This document shows, piece by piece, positions 8,660 to 17,636 of a DNA stretch of 64,000 nt; positions within the stretch are counted from its first letter, which is position 1, and each line of letters begins with the position of its first letter. The position numbers and the translations under genes were made by a program. This stretch comes from Archangium lansingense (GTDB lineage: Bacteria > Myxococcota > Myxococcia > Myxococcales > Myxococcaceae). The notes beneath the pieces were generated by a model that was not told where the DNA came from, did not search any database, and saw only the letters and a program-made list of their open reading frames with translations. The stretch spans positions 10,958,501-11,022,500 of the forward strand of contig NZ_JAPNKA010000001.1 in assembly GCF_026626635.1 (NCBI RefSeq), in the 5' to 3' direction.

Positions 8660-9183
8660 CACTCGGTTACCGGGAGAAGGGTTTCGGGCCACCAGGTGGC
8701 CTCGCACCGGCGCACATCCTGAGGGGCGAGCTGGGTGAGCAGCTCTATCACCGTCATGCCCAGCACGGGGTGCTCGGCATCGGGAGCGAGCTCGGACAGC
8801 GGCTCCAGGGCGAAACGGCGCTTGTGCAGCTCCAGGTGGGGTACTTGGAGATTGGGGTCTGCCACCACCTCACCCTCCCACAGGAGGATGTCCAGGTCGA
8901 TGGGACGTGGTCCCCAACGCGGACCGCCGTGCTGGCGGCCCAGGTCGCGCTCTATCTGCTTGAGGATGCACAGCAGCCGCTGAGGCGGCAGCGTGCACTC
9001 CAGCGCGACAACGGCGTTGAGGTAGTGCGGCTGGGGCGGACCCACGGGCGCACTCTCGAAGAGAGACGAGCAGTGCAGGACCGCCACTGCATCGATTCGG
9101 GACATCGCCTCCAGGGCGGAGACGAGATGGGCTTCGCGGTCTCCCTCATTGGAGCCCAGCCCTACATAGACGGTGGCGCTCAA
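8659..9183 (-). CDS. folK: 2-amino-4-hydroxy-6-hydroxymethyldihydropteridine pyrophosphokinase
   Basis: 174 residues, normal for HPPK. This enzyme transfers pyrophosphate from ATP to 6-hydroxymethyl-dihydropterin in folate synthesis. The N-terminal GLGSNEGDRE (8-17) and the signature WGPRPIDLDIL (90-100), which holds the two magnesium-binding aspartates, are both intact. The start is a TTG at 9183 that overlaps the stop of the FAH-family gene (TTGA), which points to coupled translation. The TPR gene follows with a one-base overlap. Other folate genes in the window (thyA, folA) are 15 kb away on the other strand. Confidence 0.93.
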   Translation of the reverse strand: MSATVYVGLGSNEGDREAHLVSALEAMSRIDAVAVLHCSSLFESAPVGPPQPHYLNAVVALECTLPPQRLLCILKQIERDLGRQHGGPRWGPRPIDLDILLWEGEVVADPNLQVPHLELHKRRFALEPLSELAPDAEHPVLGMTVIELLTQLAPQDVRRCEATWWPETLLPVTE

Positions 9184-9947
9184 GGCTCCATCTCAACAAG
9201 ATTGGCCAGCGTTCCGATTCCCTCCAGCTCCACTTCCACCACGTCCCCGGCCACCAGCCGGCCCACTCCCGAGGGAGTGCCCGTGCTCACCAGGTCGCCT
9301 GGCAGGAGGGTCATGATGTGGGAGATGAAGGACACCAGGCGGGCGGGGCTGAAGACCATGTCGGAGGTGCGGCTGTCCTGTCGCACCTGACCATTCACCC
9401 GGCAGAGGATGCGCAGGTCCGCCGCGGACAAGCCAGTGACAATCCACGGACCTGCGCAGGCGAAGGTGTCGTAGCTCTTGGCGCGGGTGTGCTGCACCTC
9501 GCGGCGCTGGATGTCGCGGGCCGTCACGTCGTTGATGCAGGTGAAGCCCCAGATGGCGCGAGCCGCGGTGGCCTCGTCGGCGTTCTTCAGCCGCTCGCCG
9601 ATGACGAGCCCCAGCTCCGCCTCGTAATGCACCTCCTGGCTCGCCTTGGGAATCTGGATGGGCGAGCGGTGCGCGTTGAGCGCGGTGGAGGGCTTCATGA
9701 AGATGAGGGGCTCGGCCGGGACGGGCTTGCCCATCTCCTCGGCGTGCTTGCGGTAGTTCTGACCGATGCACACCACCTTGGAGGCCTCCGAGGGCACCAG
9801 CAGCGACACCGCGCTCAGTGCCACGCGCCGGCCGGTGTCCTCTCCGCCGGCCCACGGCGCGCCGGAGAGCACCACGACTTCTTCACCCTCGATGCGGCCG
9901 TGATGTGCACGGCCCTCATGCTGGAAACGGCAATACCGCGTCGTCAT
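9180..9947 (-). CDS. Fumarylacetoacetate hydrolase family protein
   Basis: 255 residues. The start at 9947 overlaps the dapB stop by four bases; the frame continues upstream only as an out-of-frame shadow of dapB. Family motifs are clear: GQNYRKHAEEMG near residue 70, the metal-binding acidic pair in HYEAELGLVIG, GFTCINDVTARDIQ, SYDTFACAGPW and the terminal TGTPSGVG. Members cleave C-C bonds or decarboxylate/isomerise small diketo acids with a divalent metal. The real substrate is not determined by sequence, and its place inside a lysine-folate operon does not reveal it. Confidence 0.88.
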   Translation of the reverse strand: MTTRYCRFQHEGRAHHGRIEGEEVVVLSGAPWAGGEDTGRRVALSAVSLLVPSEASKVVCIGQNYRKHAEEMGKPVPAEPLIFMKPSTALNAHRSPIQIPKASQEVHYEAELGLVIGERLKNADEATAARAIWGFTCINDVTARDIQRREVQHTRAKSYDTFACAGPWIVTGLSAADLRILCRVNGQVRQDSRTSDMVFSPARLVSFISHIMTLLPGDLVSTGTPSGVGRLVAGDVVEVELEGIGTLANLVEMEP

Positions 9948-10726
9948 GACGACCTCTGGAAGCCGAGCACGTCGGCCATGTCGTAGAGCCCCGGCGAGCG
10001 GCCCGTCACCCAGCGCGCGGCCCGCAGCGCCCCGAGGCCAAACTGGTCCCGGTTGGTGGCCCGGTGGGTCAGCTCGATGCGCTCGCCCTCGCCGAAGTAA
10101 TACACGGTGTGCTCGCCCACGACGTCCCCGCCGCGCAGCGTCTGCACGCCAATCTCCTGCTTCGGGCGCGCCCCAATCTGTCCATGCCGGGCGAAGGTCA
10201 GGTCCTCCTGGCTCCGGCCCAGCGCCGAGGCGAGCACCTCGGCCAGCTTGAGCGCCGTGCCCGAGGGCGCGTCCTTCTTCATGCGGTGGTGCGCCTCGAG
10301 CACCTCCACGTCGTAGCCCTCGCCCAGCACGCGGGCGAGCTCGGCGGCCATGCGGATGACCACGTTCACGCCCACGGAGGTGTTGGGGGCGAGCACCACG
10401 GGGATGGACTTCGCGCTGGAGGCCACCTCGGCGCGGGTCTCGGGGGTGAAGCCCGTGGAGCCGATGACCATGGCCACGCCGCGCTCGGCACATTGGCGCG
10501 CGTGGACCACGCTGGCCTCCGCGCTGGTGAAGTCGATGACCACCTGGGCGCGCGCCGTGTCGAGCACCCGGCCCAGGTCCTCGCCCCCGGAGACACCGAG
10601 CGTCTCCAGACGGGTGGGCTGGCGCGAGGTGGCGCCAACCAGCTCCAGGTCCCGGGACTCACGGACGAGGCGCAGCAGGGTGCCGCCCATACGGCCGGTG
10701 ACTCCAGTGATGACGGTGCGGATCAT
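9944..10726 (-). CDS. dapB: 4-hydroxy-tetrahydrodipicolinate reductase
   Basis: 260 residues. It reduces the DapA product with NAD(P)H on the way to diaminopimelate and lysine. The N-terminal dinucleotide fold shows GVTGRMG (8-14). The catalytic region LEAHHRMKKDAPSGTA holds His146/His147 and Lys150/Lys151. Its stop overlaps the FAH-family start by four bases. An 80-base double hairpin repeat lies between dapB and the upstream dapA, so transcripts may be processed or attenuated there. Confidence 0.95.
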   Translation of the reverse strand: MIRTVITGVTGRMGGTLLRLVRESRDLELVGATSRQPTRLETLGVSGGEDLGRVLDTARAQVVIDFTSAEASVVHARQCAERGVAMVIGSTGFTPETRAEVASSAKSIPVVLAPNTSVGVNVVIRMAAELARVLGEGYDVEVLEAHHRMKKDAPSGTALKLAEVLASALGRSQEDLTFARHGQIGARPKQEIGVQTLRGGDVVGEHTVYYFGEGERIELTHRATNRDQFGLGALRAARWVTGRSPGLYDMADVLGFQRSS

Positions 10727-10739
10727 GGTGTCCTCGAAA

Positions 10740-10818
10740 CCCTCACCCCGTCCCTCTCCCAGAGGGAGAGGGGATTGAGTCAGTCCCTCTCCCTCTGGGA
10801 GAGGGCGGGGGTGAGGGT
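10740..10818. repeat. Intergenic hairpin repeat, copy B (double)
   Basis: Two CCCTCTCCC/GGGAGAGGG-type hairpins lie back to back between dapA and dapB, bounded by ACCCTCACCCCGTCCC on the left and its complement GGGGGTGAGGGT on the right. The whole segment is therefore itself a large inverted repeat. It has the same core as the copies at 7150, 20599, 44853 and 48060. Confidence 0.75.
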
Positions 10819-10835
10819 GTAGCGCAATCCCGGGT

Positions 10836-11723
10836 TCACCCCTGAATGAGGCCCAGCTTGCGCAGCTCGGCCTCCAGCTTCTTCGCGTTGGGCTCGGACA
10901 TGGGGACGAGCGGCAGGCGCAGCTCCGGTCCGAACAGTCCCATCTTGTGCAGCGCCCACTTCACGGGGATGGGGTTGGACTCGACGAACAGCAGCCGGTG
11001 CAGCTCGTTCATCCGAACCTGGAGCTCACGCGCCTTGGCCAGCTCACCGGCGCGCGCCGCGGCCACCAGGTCCGACATCATGCGCGGGGCCACGTTGGAG
11101 GACACGGAGATGACGCCCTTGCCGCCGCAGGCGATGAAGGGCAGCACGGTGAAGTCATCACCGGACAGGAGCGTCAGCCGCTCGCCGCACTTCTCCATCA
11201 GGTCCACCGCGCGGGCCATGTTCCCCGTGGCCTCCTTGATGGCCACCACCTCGGGGAAGTCGCACAGCCGCAGCGCCGTCTCTGGCAGCAGGTCCACGCC
11301 AGTACGGCCCGGCACGTTGTAGGCGATGATGGGGAAGCCGGGGTGGGCCTTCGCCACCGCCTTGAAGTGCTCCACCAGGCCCGCCTGGGTGGGCTTGTTG
11401 TAGTACGGCGTGACGATGAGCGAGCCTTCCGCACCGGCCTCGCGGGCACGCTTCACGTTCTCGAGCGTCTCCGCGGTGCTGTTGGAGCCGACACCGGCCA
11501 CCACCGGCACTCGGCCCTTGGCCTCCTCCACCGCCACGCGGATGGTGCGGAAGCGCTCCTCGGCGGACATCGTCACCGCCTCGCCCGTCGTGCCCACGGG
11601 GATGAGCACGTTCGTCCCGCCGGAGATCTGCTGCCGGACGAGCGCACGGTAGGAAGCCTCATCGAACGCTCCCTCCCGGAAGGGAGTGGCGAGCGCGGTC
11701 ATCGAGCCTTCGAAAGTCCTCAT
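10836..11723 (-). CDS. dapA: 4-hydroxy-tetrahydrodipicolinate synthase
   Basis: 295 residues, a standard DapA. It condenses pyruvate with aspartate semialdehyde. The GTTGE loop is at 44-48, the proton-relay tyrosine is Tyr135 in IIAYNVPGRTG, the substrate-binding Arg140 is present, and the Schiff-base lysine is Lys163 in AIKEATG. It follows lysA after 16 bases on the same strand and precedes dapB after the hairpin repeat. It is cytosolic and probably tetrameric. Confidence 0.95.
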   Translation of the reverse strand: MRTFEGSMTALATPFREGAFDEASYRALVRQQISGGTNVLIPVGTTGEAVTMSAEERFRTIRVAVEEAKGRVPVVAGVGSNSTAETLENVKRAREAGAEGSLIVTPYYNKPTQAGLVEHFKAVAKAHPGFPIIAYNVPGRTGVDLLPETALRLCDFPEVVAIKEATGNMARAVDLMEKCGERLTLLSGDDFTVLPFIACGGKGVISVSSNVAPRMMSDLVAAARAGELAKARELQVRMNELHRLLFVESNPIPVKWALHKMGLFGPELRLPLVPMSEPNAKKLEAELRKLGLIQG

Positions 11724-11739
11724 GCAGCGGCTTATATGT

Positions 11740-12981
11740 TCAGGGCCGCTCGCCGCGCCAGAGGTCCTCGACGCTCTCCCGCTCGCGAACCACCCGCCAG
11801 GCGTCCCCGTCCACCAACACCTCGGCCGGCCGGGGCCGCGAGTTGTAGTTGGAGGCCATGCTCATGCCGTAGGCCCCGGCGGTCATCAGCGCGTACAGCT
11901 CGCCCTGCTGGGGGAGCACCAGCTTGCGCTGGCGGGCCAGCACGTCGGTGGACTCGCACACCGGACCCACCACGTCCACCTCCACCTCCTTACCGCGCCG
12001 CTGAACGACTGGCTGCAGTCCATGGTGGGCGTCATAGAGGGCGGGGCGCATCAGGTCGTTCATGCCCGCGTCCACCACCACGAACTGGCGGGCCGGCGTC
12101 TCCTTGCGGAAGAGCACGCGGGTGACGAGCACGCCGGCATTGCCCACCAGCAGACGGCCCGGCTCGAAGATGAGGGTGGCGTCAATGTCGCCCACCGCGG
12201 AGATGGCGGTGCGCGCGTACTCGGCGGGGGTGGGAGGCGTCTCCTCGGTGTAGGTGATGCCCAGGCCACCGCCGATGTCCAGGTACCGCAGCGCGTGCCC
12301 CTGGGCCTTCAGCTCCTTGTAGAGCCCGGCCATCTTGGTGAGCGCGGCCTTGAAGGGCGCGGTGCGCGTAATCTGAGAGCCGATGTGGCAGTCCACGCCC
12401 ACCGCCTGGAGGCCCTTCATCTTCTTGGCGCGGGCGTAGAGGGCCACCGTGTCCTCGAAAGGGACGCCGAACTTGGACGTCTTCAGGCCGGTGGCGATGT
12501 GACGGTGGGTGCGTGCATCCACGTTGGGATTGACACGCAAGGCGAAGGGAGCGCGCTTGCCCTGGGCGCGGCCCACGGCGTCGAGCAGCTCCAGCTCCTC
12601 GGGGCTCTCCACGTTGAAGAAGAGGATGCCGGCGGAGAGGGCCTGGGCCATCTCGTCGGCCGTCTTCCCCACTCCGGCGAACACCGTCTTGCCCGGCTGG
12701 CCACCGGCCGCCTTCACGCGAGCCAGCTCTCCGCCCGAGACGATGTCGAAGCCACTGCCCTCCTCGGCCAGCAGCCGCAGCACGGCCAGGGTGGAGTTGG
12801 CCTTCACCGCGTAGCACACCAGGTGCGGGTGCGAGCCGAAGGCCTCCGTCACCACCTGGAAGTGCCGGCGCAGCGTGGCGGTGGAGTAGACGTAGACAGG
12901 GGTGCCCACCGCATCGGCGATGGCCGGCAGCGGCACGTCCTCGGCGTGCAGGACGCGCTTGCGATAGCTGAAGTGATTCAC
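11740..12981 (-). CDS. lysA: Diaminopimelate decarboxylase
   Basis: 413 residues. This PLP enzyme makes L-lysine from meso-diaminopimelate. The PLP lysine is Lys60 in CYAVKAN; HIGSQ, DIGGGLG and FEPGR follow in order, as in the alanine-racemase-like barrel of the family. The start is a GTG whose last two bases form the stop of the preceding small lipoprotein gene (GTGA), so the two are translationally coupled. dapA follows after 16 bases. This arrangement lets the last lysine step be made with the first two committed ones. Confidence 0.96.
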   Translation of the reverse strand: MNHFSYRKRVLHAEDVPLPAIADAVGTPVYVYSTATLRRHFQVVTEAFGSHPHLVCYAVKANSTLAVLRLLAEEGSGFDIVSGGELARVKAAGGQPGKTVFAGVGKTADEMAQALSAGILFFNVESPEELELLDAVGRAQGKRAPFALRVNPNVDARTHRHIATGLKTSKFGVPFEDTVALYARAKKMKGLQAVGVDCHIGSQITRTAPFKAALTKMAGLYKELKAQGHALRYLDIGGGLGITYTEETPPTPAEYARTAISAVGDIDATLIFEPGRLLVGNAGVLVTRVLFRKETPARQFVVVDAGMNDLMRPALYDAHHGLQPVVQRRGKEVEVDVVGPVCESTDVLARQRKLVLPQQGELYALMTAGAYGMSMASNYNSRPRPAEVLVDGDAWRVVRERESVEDLWRGERP

Positions 12982-13154
12982 GGTGTCCCAGCGTCAGGTG
13001 GGGAAGTCTGCGGAGACTGCGGGCCGCGCGGCTCCTCGCGCGGCGGCTGCTGCGTCTCCTGGGGGGCTGAGGGTGGCCGAGGCGGCCCCTTGATACCGCA
13101 GGCCGCCACGCCCAACGCCCCGAGCAACACGATGAGACCGCGCGGCCGGAGCAT
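12978..13154 (-). CDS. Small LptM-like lipoprotein upstream of lysA
   Basis: 58 residues, starting at an ATG at 13154 with an AAGGAGG site eight bases upstream. A short signal peptide (LRPRGLIVLLGALGVAAC) ends in a lipobox cysteine at residue 19, followed directly by GIKGPPRPP. That is the hallmark of the YifL/LptM-type lipoprotein that precedes lysA in many proteobacteria (CGxKGP motif). The rest is a Pro/Gln-rich tail. In enterobacteria LptM helps the LptD outer-membrane translocon mature; whether this one does is inference. Its stop overlaps the lysA start. Confidence 0.85.
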   Translation of the reverse strand: MLRPRGLIVLLGALGVAACGIKGPPRPPSAPQETQQPPREEPRGPQSPQTSPPDAGTP

Positions 13155-13163
13155 CGCGCCTCC

Positions 13164-14990
13164 TTAGAAGCGGATGCCCAGCGTGCCGCGGATGGCGTGA
13201 GCCGTGGCCAGCTCCCGCCGGTTCTCCTCGAGGTTCTCCTGCAGACCGCCGAGCGGGAAGAGCACGGACCAGTCCACGCGAGCCACGAAGCCATCCTCCG
13301 TCTCGTAGCGGGCGCCCAGGTTCGTCTCGATGCCCAGCATCCGCTCGGTGAAGGACGGCGTGGACTCGGCGTAGATGGCCTGCGAGTAGATGACGCTGCC
13401 GAAGAGGTCGAAGCCCTGGGTGAGCGAGTAGCGGATGGTGGGCTTGGCGTAGACGGTGTCGGTGACGGTACCGATGAGCTCGCGCCACAGGATGTTGTCC
13501 ACGCGGTAGGCGCGGTTGAAGCGGAAGTTGCGGATGGCGCTGTCGCTGCAGCCGCCGGTGCCGCACCTGAACTGAGGGCCATCCGAATCACCCGCCTGGG
13601 TGAAGCCGCCCGAACCACTGCCCTGCTGGCCCGGATAGGCGCCGAAGCCCGGCGCCCGGTCACCCGAGGCGAAGCCCAGCTCGAGCTGGAGGTTGAGCTG
13701 CCCGTTGAGCAGCCGGTACTCGCCCACCGCCGCGCCGCCGAAGGACACCACCTGCAGCGACTGGTTGAGGTCGGGGATGTCCTGATCGGCCGGCGTCTGC
13801 GCCCGGTTGTTGATCTGCCCCAGGTAGGCGGCCAGCTCGAACTCCACGCGGAAGTCGCGTTCCTCGTAGCGCAGCCACACATCCGGGATGTAGAGCGTCG
13901 CGTCGCGCCGGACGTAGCCCTGGGAGGGCCCCACCGAGCCGTCCGGGTTGGGCACGGGCGGGCTGCTGTAGAGGCCAGCGGACGCGTAGCGCTGGTTGCG
14001 CCAGCTGAAGTGCAAACCGTAGTTGAGCACGCCCTGGTTGTTGTCCAGCTTGGCCTTCACTTCCTGCGGCGTGTCCCGGCGCGCCACGGCCAGCACCCAG
14101 CTGTTGCTGTCGTCCGCGTTGGAGAGGTCCACCGGCTGGCTCTGCTGGCCATTGGGGTAGGCGTACTGGCCCTCCGAGTTGAACTCGAACATGGGCGTCA
14201 CGTAGAAGCCGTCGAAGGGCTCGGTGACGAACATGACGCGGTCCACCACGTCGCCGTAGTCGCACTCCAGGCAGTTGCCGTCGTTGCGCAGGATGCCCAG
14301 GCCCCAGTTCGCGGTCATGCGGCCAAAGCGCAGCAGACCCACCGGCGTGGACACCTCGCCGTAGAGCTCGCGCACCGAGAGGGAGTCGCGCAGGGCGTTG
14401 ATGGCCGACTTGGGCGACGTCTGCCCATCATTGAAGATGTCGAAGACGTAGAAGCCGTCATCCGGGAAGCTGCGCGAGGGCGTGGAGCCCAGCAGGACGT
14501 TGTCCAGCACGTCGAACTGGGTCTTGATGCGCACCTCCTCGGAGATGTTGAAGGTGGGCTCCAGCCGCAGGCGCATGTCGGCGCCCGACTGGGTCTTCTC
14601 CGCACCCCGGGGCGAGGGGAAGAGCCGGCGTCCCTCGATCTTGCCGAGGCCGAACTGGTAGTAGAGGTTGGGCCGCAGACGGTAGTAGCCGTCCATGGTG
14701 AAGACCTCCAGCTTGCGCTTCTCCTCGACCCACTCCTCTTGCCAGTCGGTGGCGAGCGACTGGGTGGCGAGCTGGGCGCGGATCTCCTCGCGCATCTCCT
14801 GCTTGGCGGCCTCCACGCGCTTCTCCACCTCCTGGCGGATGCGCTCCTCAGTGGAGTCAGCGCCCTCCGGGGTGGCGGGAGCGGCATTCTCCTGGGCGGG
14901 AGCCGGCGACCCGGACTGGGGCGCGGGCGTCTGGGCGGTGGCCGTGGCGGAGGCGACGAGCAGCGCCGCCAGCAGGGCGTTGGACGACAT
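13164..14990 (-). CDS. Outer-membrane beta-barrel-like protein (TIGR04551-like)
   Basis: 608 residues from an ATG at 14990 with GGAGAAG upstream; the frame is open 14 codons further but the signal peptide begins at MSSNALLAALLVASATATA. A Pro/Ala linker and a coiled-coil-like stretch (EERIRQEVEKRVEAAKQEMR) come next. Then alternating amphipathic strands run to the end, which terminates in a phenylalanine (IRGTLGIRF), as outer-membrane barrels do. It resembles large Myxococcales proteins catalogued as TIGR04551; this is from memory. It is probably an outer-membrane channel or anchor. The small lipoprotein and lysA follow after 9 bases. Confidence 0.75.
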   Translation of the reverse strand: MSSNALLAALLVASATATAQTPAPQSGSPAPAQENAAPATPEGADSTEERIRQEVEKRVEAAKQEMREEIRAQLATQSLATDWQEEWVEEKRKLEVFTMDGYYRLRPNLYYQFGLGKIEGRRLFPSPRGAEKTQSGADMRLRLEPTFNISEEVRIKTQFDVLDNVLLGSTPSRSFPDDGFYVFDIFNDGQTSPKSAINALRDSLSVRELYGEVSTPVGLLRFGRMTANWGLGILRNDGNCLECDYGDVVDRVMFVTEPFDGFYVTPMFEFNSEGQYAYPNGQQSQPVDLSNADDSNSWVLAVARRDTPQEVKAKLDNNQGVLNYGLHFSWRNQRYASAGLYSSPPVPNPDGSVGPSQGYVRRDATLYIPDVWLRYEERDFRVEFELAAYLGQINNRAQTPADQDIPDLNQSLQVVSFGGAAVGEYRLLNGQLNLQLELGFASGDRAPGFGAYPGQQGSGSGGFTQAGDSDGPQFRCGTGGCSDSAIRNFRFNRAYRVDNILWRELIGTVTDTVYAKPTIRYSLTQGFDLFGSVIYSQAIYAESTPSFTERMLGIETNLGARYETEDGFVARVDWSVLFPLGGLQENLEENRRELATAHAIRGTLGIRF

Positions 14991-15067
14991 AGGGGATTCT
15001 TCTCCAAGGCCGCGCGAGTGCGGCAGGTGCAAAGGGCGGGCGAGTCAAGCGGACCCGGCAGGGGGTG

Positions 15068-15925
15068 TCAACGACGGCGAGAAGGTGTCTTCCGCCGTCC
15101 GTCCGGGGGTTTACGGCCAGGGTGCTTCGGTTGGCACTGAGGACAGCAATGGGTGGTGCGGCCTCCCTGGGTGAAGGACTGCACGGTCGTCCCGCACTGG
15201 GCGCAGGCCGTCCCGGCACGGCCGTAGACGAGAAAACGGTTCTCCGCGCCGTCCTCCAGGTACGCGGGCTCCTCGCCCTGCTGCTCCTCGAGGCCAAAGG
15301 TAATGGAGGCGTGGATGGCGTCCGCCAGCCGCTGCCACTCCTCGGGGGCGAGCGAGCCGGGCTTGCGCGCGGGGTGGAGGCCGGCGCGGTAGAGCGCCTC
15401 GGCGGCATGGATGTTGCCCAGCCCCGTCACGCGGCCCTGGTCCATCAGGGCCACCTTGAGCTCCTGGCGGGAGGGGGCCACGGCCTCCTGGAGCTGAGCA
15501 GCGGTGAGGCCATCGGCGAGCGGGTCGCGACCCAGTTCCTTCACTGCGTCCAGCTCGTGCAGGCGCGAGGCGGCGCACGGCTCCATGCGGCCGAAGAGGC
15601 GCGAGTCGGCGAAGTGGAGGACGTCGCCGGAGTCGAGGTGGAAGCGGGCCCGGCTATAGGGGACGGGAATGCCCTCGGGGCGGCGGACGAAGCGGCCCGT
15701 CATGCCCAGGTGCGCCATGAGCCCCCTACCCCCCTCGAAGGTGAAGAGGAGGTACTTGCCGCGCCGCTCCAAAGACTCCAGGCGGCCCCGGAGCAGGGCG
15801 AAGTCCTCTCGGCGGGCCCCGCGGAAGACCCGGGAGGCCTCTGCCTCGGCCCGTACCACGCGACGACCGTCCAGCCAATGGACGAGGTTGCGCCGGGCGA
15901 TTTCGACTTCCGGAAGCTCGGGCAT
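15068..15925 (-). CDS. mutM: Formamidopyrimidine-DNA glycosylase
   Basis: 285 residues from the ATG at 15925, because the mature enzyme must start MPELPEVE with the catalytic Pro2 and Glu3. It removes oxidised purines such as 8-oxoG and cuts the AP site. HLGMTGRF is the conserved lysine-loop region, GNIHAAEALYRAGLHP is the helix-two-turn-helix, and the C-terminal zinc finger is CAQC then CCPQC. The frame upstream of 15925 is not conserved-looking. It is divergent from the superoxide dismutase gene, which is also an oxidative-stress function, with 157 bases between. Confidence 0.95.
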   Translation of the reverse strand: MPELPEVEIARRNLVHWLDGRRVVRAEAEASRVFRGARREDFALLRGRLESLERRGKYLLFTFEGGRGLMAHLGMTGRFVRRPEGIPVPYSRARFHLDSGDVLHFADSRLFGRMEPCAASRLHELDAVKELGRDPLADGLTAAQLQEAVAPSRQELKVALMDQGRVTGLGNIHAAEALYRAGLHPARKPGSLAPEEWQRLADAIHASITFGLEEQQGEEPAYLEDGAENRFLVYGRAGTACAQCGTTVQSFTQGGRTTHCCPQCQPKHPGRKPPDGRRKTPSRRR

Positions 15926-16082
15926 GCGGGTGTGCGGCATAACACCATGCGCACGCCATACGCATTTCTTACTTGTTGCCGCCCGCACATCTGCGCGAAA
16001 CAACTTCCGGAACGCGGTGTCCCGGTCGGGTAGAAGGGACGCCTTTCCACAACGCTACTTCTCCCCATCCGGAGGCCCCCAC

Positions 16083-16688
16083 ATGGCCGACATCCAGAAG
16101 AAGTACACGCCCATGCAGTTCACCCACCTCAAGGGGCTCAAGGGCATCAGCGACGCGGTGCTCGAGTCGCACTTCAAGCTGTACGAGGGCTACGTCAACC
16201 GCACCAACAAGCTGACCGAGCTGCTCTCCGGCATGCAGGCCAAGGGCGAGGCCGCTGGCTCCAACCCGGCCTACGCCGAGATGACCCGCCGGATGGGCTT
16301 CGAGTACAACGGCATGGTCCTGCACGAGTACTACTTCGGCAACATGAAGCCGGGCGGCTCCTCCGCGCCGGGCGGCAAGCTGAAGCAGGCCATGGAGCAG
16401 AGCTTCGGCTCCTATGAGAACTGGCTGACGGACTTCAAGGCCGTGGGCACCTCGCCGGGCATCGGCTGGGCCGTCACCTTCCAGGATCCGCGCACCGGCT
16501 GGCTCTCCAACCACTGGATCACCCTGCACGAGAACGGCAACATCGCCGGCTACACGCCCATCATCGTCATGGACGCGTGGGAGCACGCCTTCGTGCCGGA
16601 CTACAAGCCGTTCGAGCGCGCCAAGTACGTGGACGCCTACTTCCAGAACATCGACTTCGACGCCTGCGAGGCGCGCCTGAAGAAGTAG
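16083..16688 (+). CDS. Fe/Mn-family superoxide dismutase
   Basis: 201 residues. It dismutates superoxide in the cytosol. The family signature DAWEHAF near the C-terminus gives the Asp and His ligands, and His ligands also lie in LESHFKLYEGY and VLHEYYFGN. The usual HHxxY pair after the first ligand is replaced by YEGY, so second-shell residues differ from the Escherichia coli enzymes. The metal cannot be told. It is divergent from mutM, with a shared promoter region 15926-16082, and ends at a strong bidirectional hairpin before Ku. Confidence 0.85.
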   Translation: MADIQKKYTPMQFTHLKGLKGISDAVLESHFKLYEGYVNRTNKLTELLSGMQAKGEAAGSNPAYAEMTRRMGFEYNGMVLHEYYFGNMKPGGSSAPGGKLKQAMEQSFGSYENWLTDFKAVGTSPGIGWAVTFQDPRTGWLSNHWITLHENGNIAGYTPIIVMDAWEHAFVPDYKPFERAKYVDAYFQNIDFDACEARLKK

Positions 16689-16719
16689 CGCTTCAGGACT
16701 GCTCGTCAGTGACGTTGCG

Positions 16720-16749
16720 ACGGCGGGTGGGCTTGGGCCCATCCGCCGT
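16720..16749. terminator. Bidirectional hairpin terminator between sod and ku
   Basis: A 13-base stem (16720-16732 with 16737-16749, 12 of 13 pairs) around TTGG sits between the convergent superoxide dismutase and Ku genes. On the plus strand it is followed by TGTCGTTT. It probably ends both transcripts. Confidence 0.65.
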
Positions 16750-16763
16750 TGTCGTTTGGAAGG

Positions 16764-17636
16764 CTAGGTCTTCTTCTTGCGGGGAGTCCGTTTCCTCGCC
16801 TCGCGGGCGGCCTGCTGGCGCACACGCAGACTCCCCCGGGTGGCCATCTCCCGCCCCGCACCGCGCCCAGCCCCCCTGCCCTCCCGGCTGGCACGAGGCA
16901 CCTCTTCCTCCTCGGGCGCCGGGGCCTCGGGAGGCACCTCACGGGTGCCGTGTGTCCGAGCGCGCCGCTCGAGGAAACCGAGCAGCCGCTCGCGGTGCGT
17001 GTCGTGGTAGCGCTGAGGCTCGAAGGGGACGGTGCGGGCCTCGATGGCACGCAGCACGGCCTCCACTTCGGTCTCGACAGGCCGGGGCGCTGGGACGGAC
17101 AGCTCGGGGTAGCTCTCCTGGGAGATGAACTCGTCCGCATAGTGCAAGGTGGAGAGGACGAGGCCCCGCCCATGCGGCCACACGACGCACAAGTGCCCCT
17201 TGAGGTTCATCACCAGCCGCCCAATACCGGCACGGCGCGAGGCTCGCAGCGCCATGGCCAGGGTGGCGAAGGGCCGTAAGGCCTGCTCCCCCGGCATCAC
17301 GTGGTAGGTGGTGTCGAAGAGGATGGGATCGATCTCCGACAGCTCGATGAAGTCCTCCAGGTCGACAGCGCGGCTGGCCTGGGGGTCGAAGGCCTCGAGC
17401 TCGCCGCGCGTCACTTCGACGTAATGTCCGGGGCGAATCTCATAGCCCTTCACCACGTGCTCGAAGGGCACCTCCTCACCATCGTCCGAGCACACCCGTT
17501 TCTGCTGGATGCGGGCACCGTCCGCGTCGTGAAGGAGATGGAACTGCACCTGCCGGGGCAACACGGCGCCATAGAGCCGCACCGGGACGTGCACGTGCCC
17601 GAAACCGAGGGCACCGGTCCAGACGGGACGAGACAT
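16764..17636 (-). CDS. ku: Ku family DNA end-binding protein
   Basis: 290 residues from the ATG at 17636 (MSRPVWTGALGFGHVHVPVR), with GGGAGG upstream. Bacterial Ku forms a homodimeric ring on DNA ends for non-homologous end joining. The core shows RVCSDDGEEVPFEHVVKGYE, DFIELSEIDPILFD and the conserved LVLSTLHYADE. A basic tail (RKRTPRKKKT) ends it, as in many longer Ku proteins. LigD is not in the window. It is convergent with sod and divergent from the M48 lipoprotein gene. Confidence 0.93.
   Translation of the reverse strand: MSRPVWTGALGFGHVHVPVRLYGAVLPRQVQFHLLHDADGARIQQKRVCSDDGEEVPFEHVVKGYEIRPGHYVEVTRGELEAFDPQASRAVDLEDFIELSEIDPILFDTTYHVMPGEQALRPFATLAMALRASRRAGIGRLVMNLKGHLCVVWPHGRGLVLSTLHYADEFISQESYPELSVPAPRPVETEVEAVLRAIEARTVPFEPQRYHDTHRERLLGFLERRARTHGTREVPPEAPAPEEEEVPRASREGRGAGRGAGREMATRGSLRVRQQAAREARKRTPRKKKT

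Noticed and set aside
9948..10493. N-terminal extension of the FAH-family protein
   Set aside because: The open frame upstream of 9947 overlaps dapB out of frame and is Arg/Gly-rich; the ATG at 9947 couples with the dapB stop.
12182..13882. 566-residue minus-strand frame across lysA
   Set aside because: It covers lysA, the small lipoprotein and part of the outer-membrane gene in another frame; Arg/Ser-rich.
13197..15140. 647-residue plus-strand open frame
   Set aside because: It is antisense to the outer-membrane-like gene and lacks signal, motifs or ribosome site; high GC keeps the frame open.
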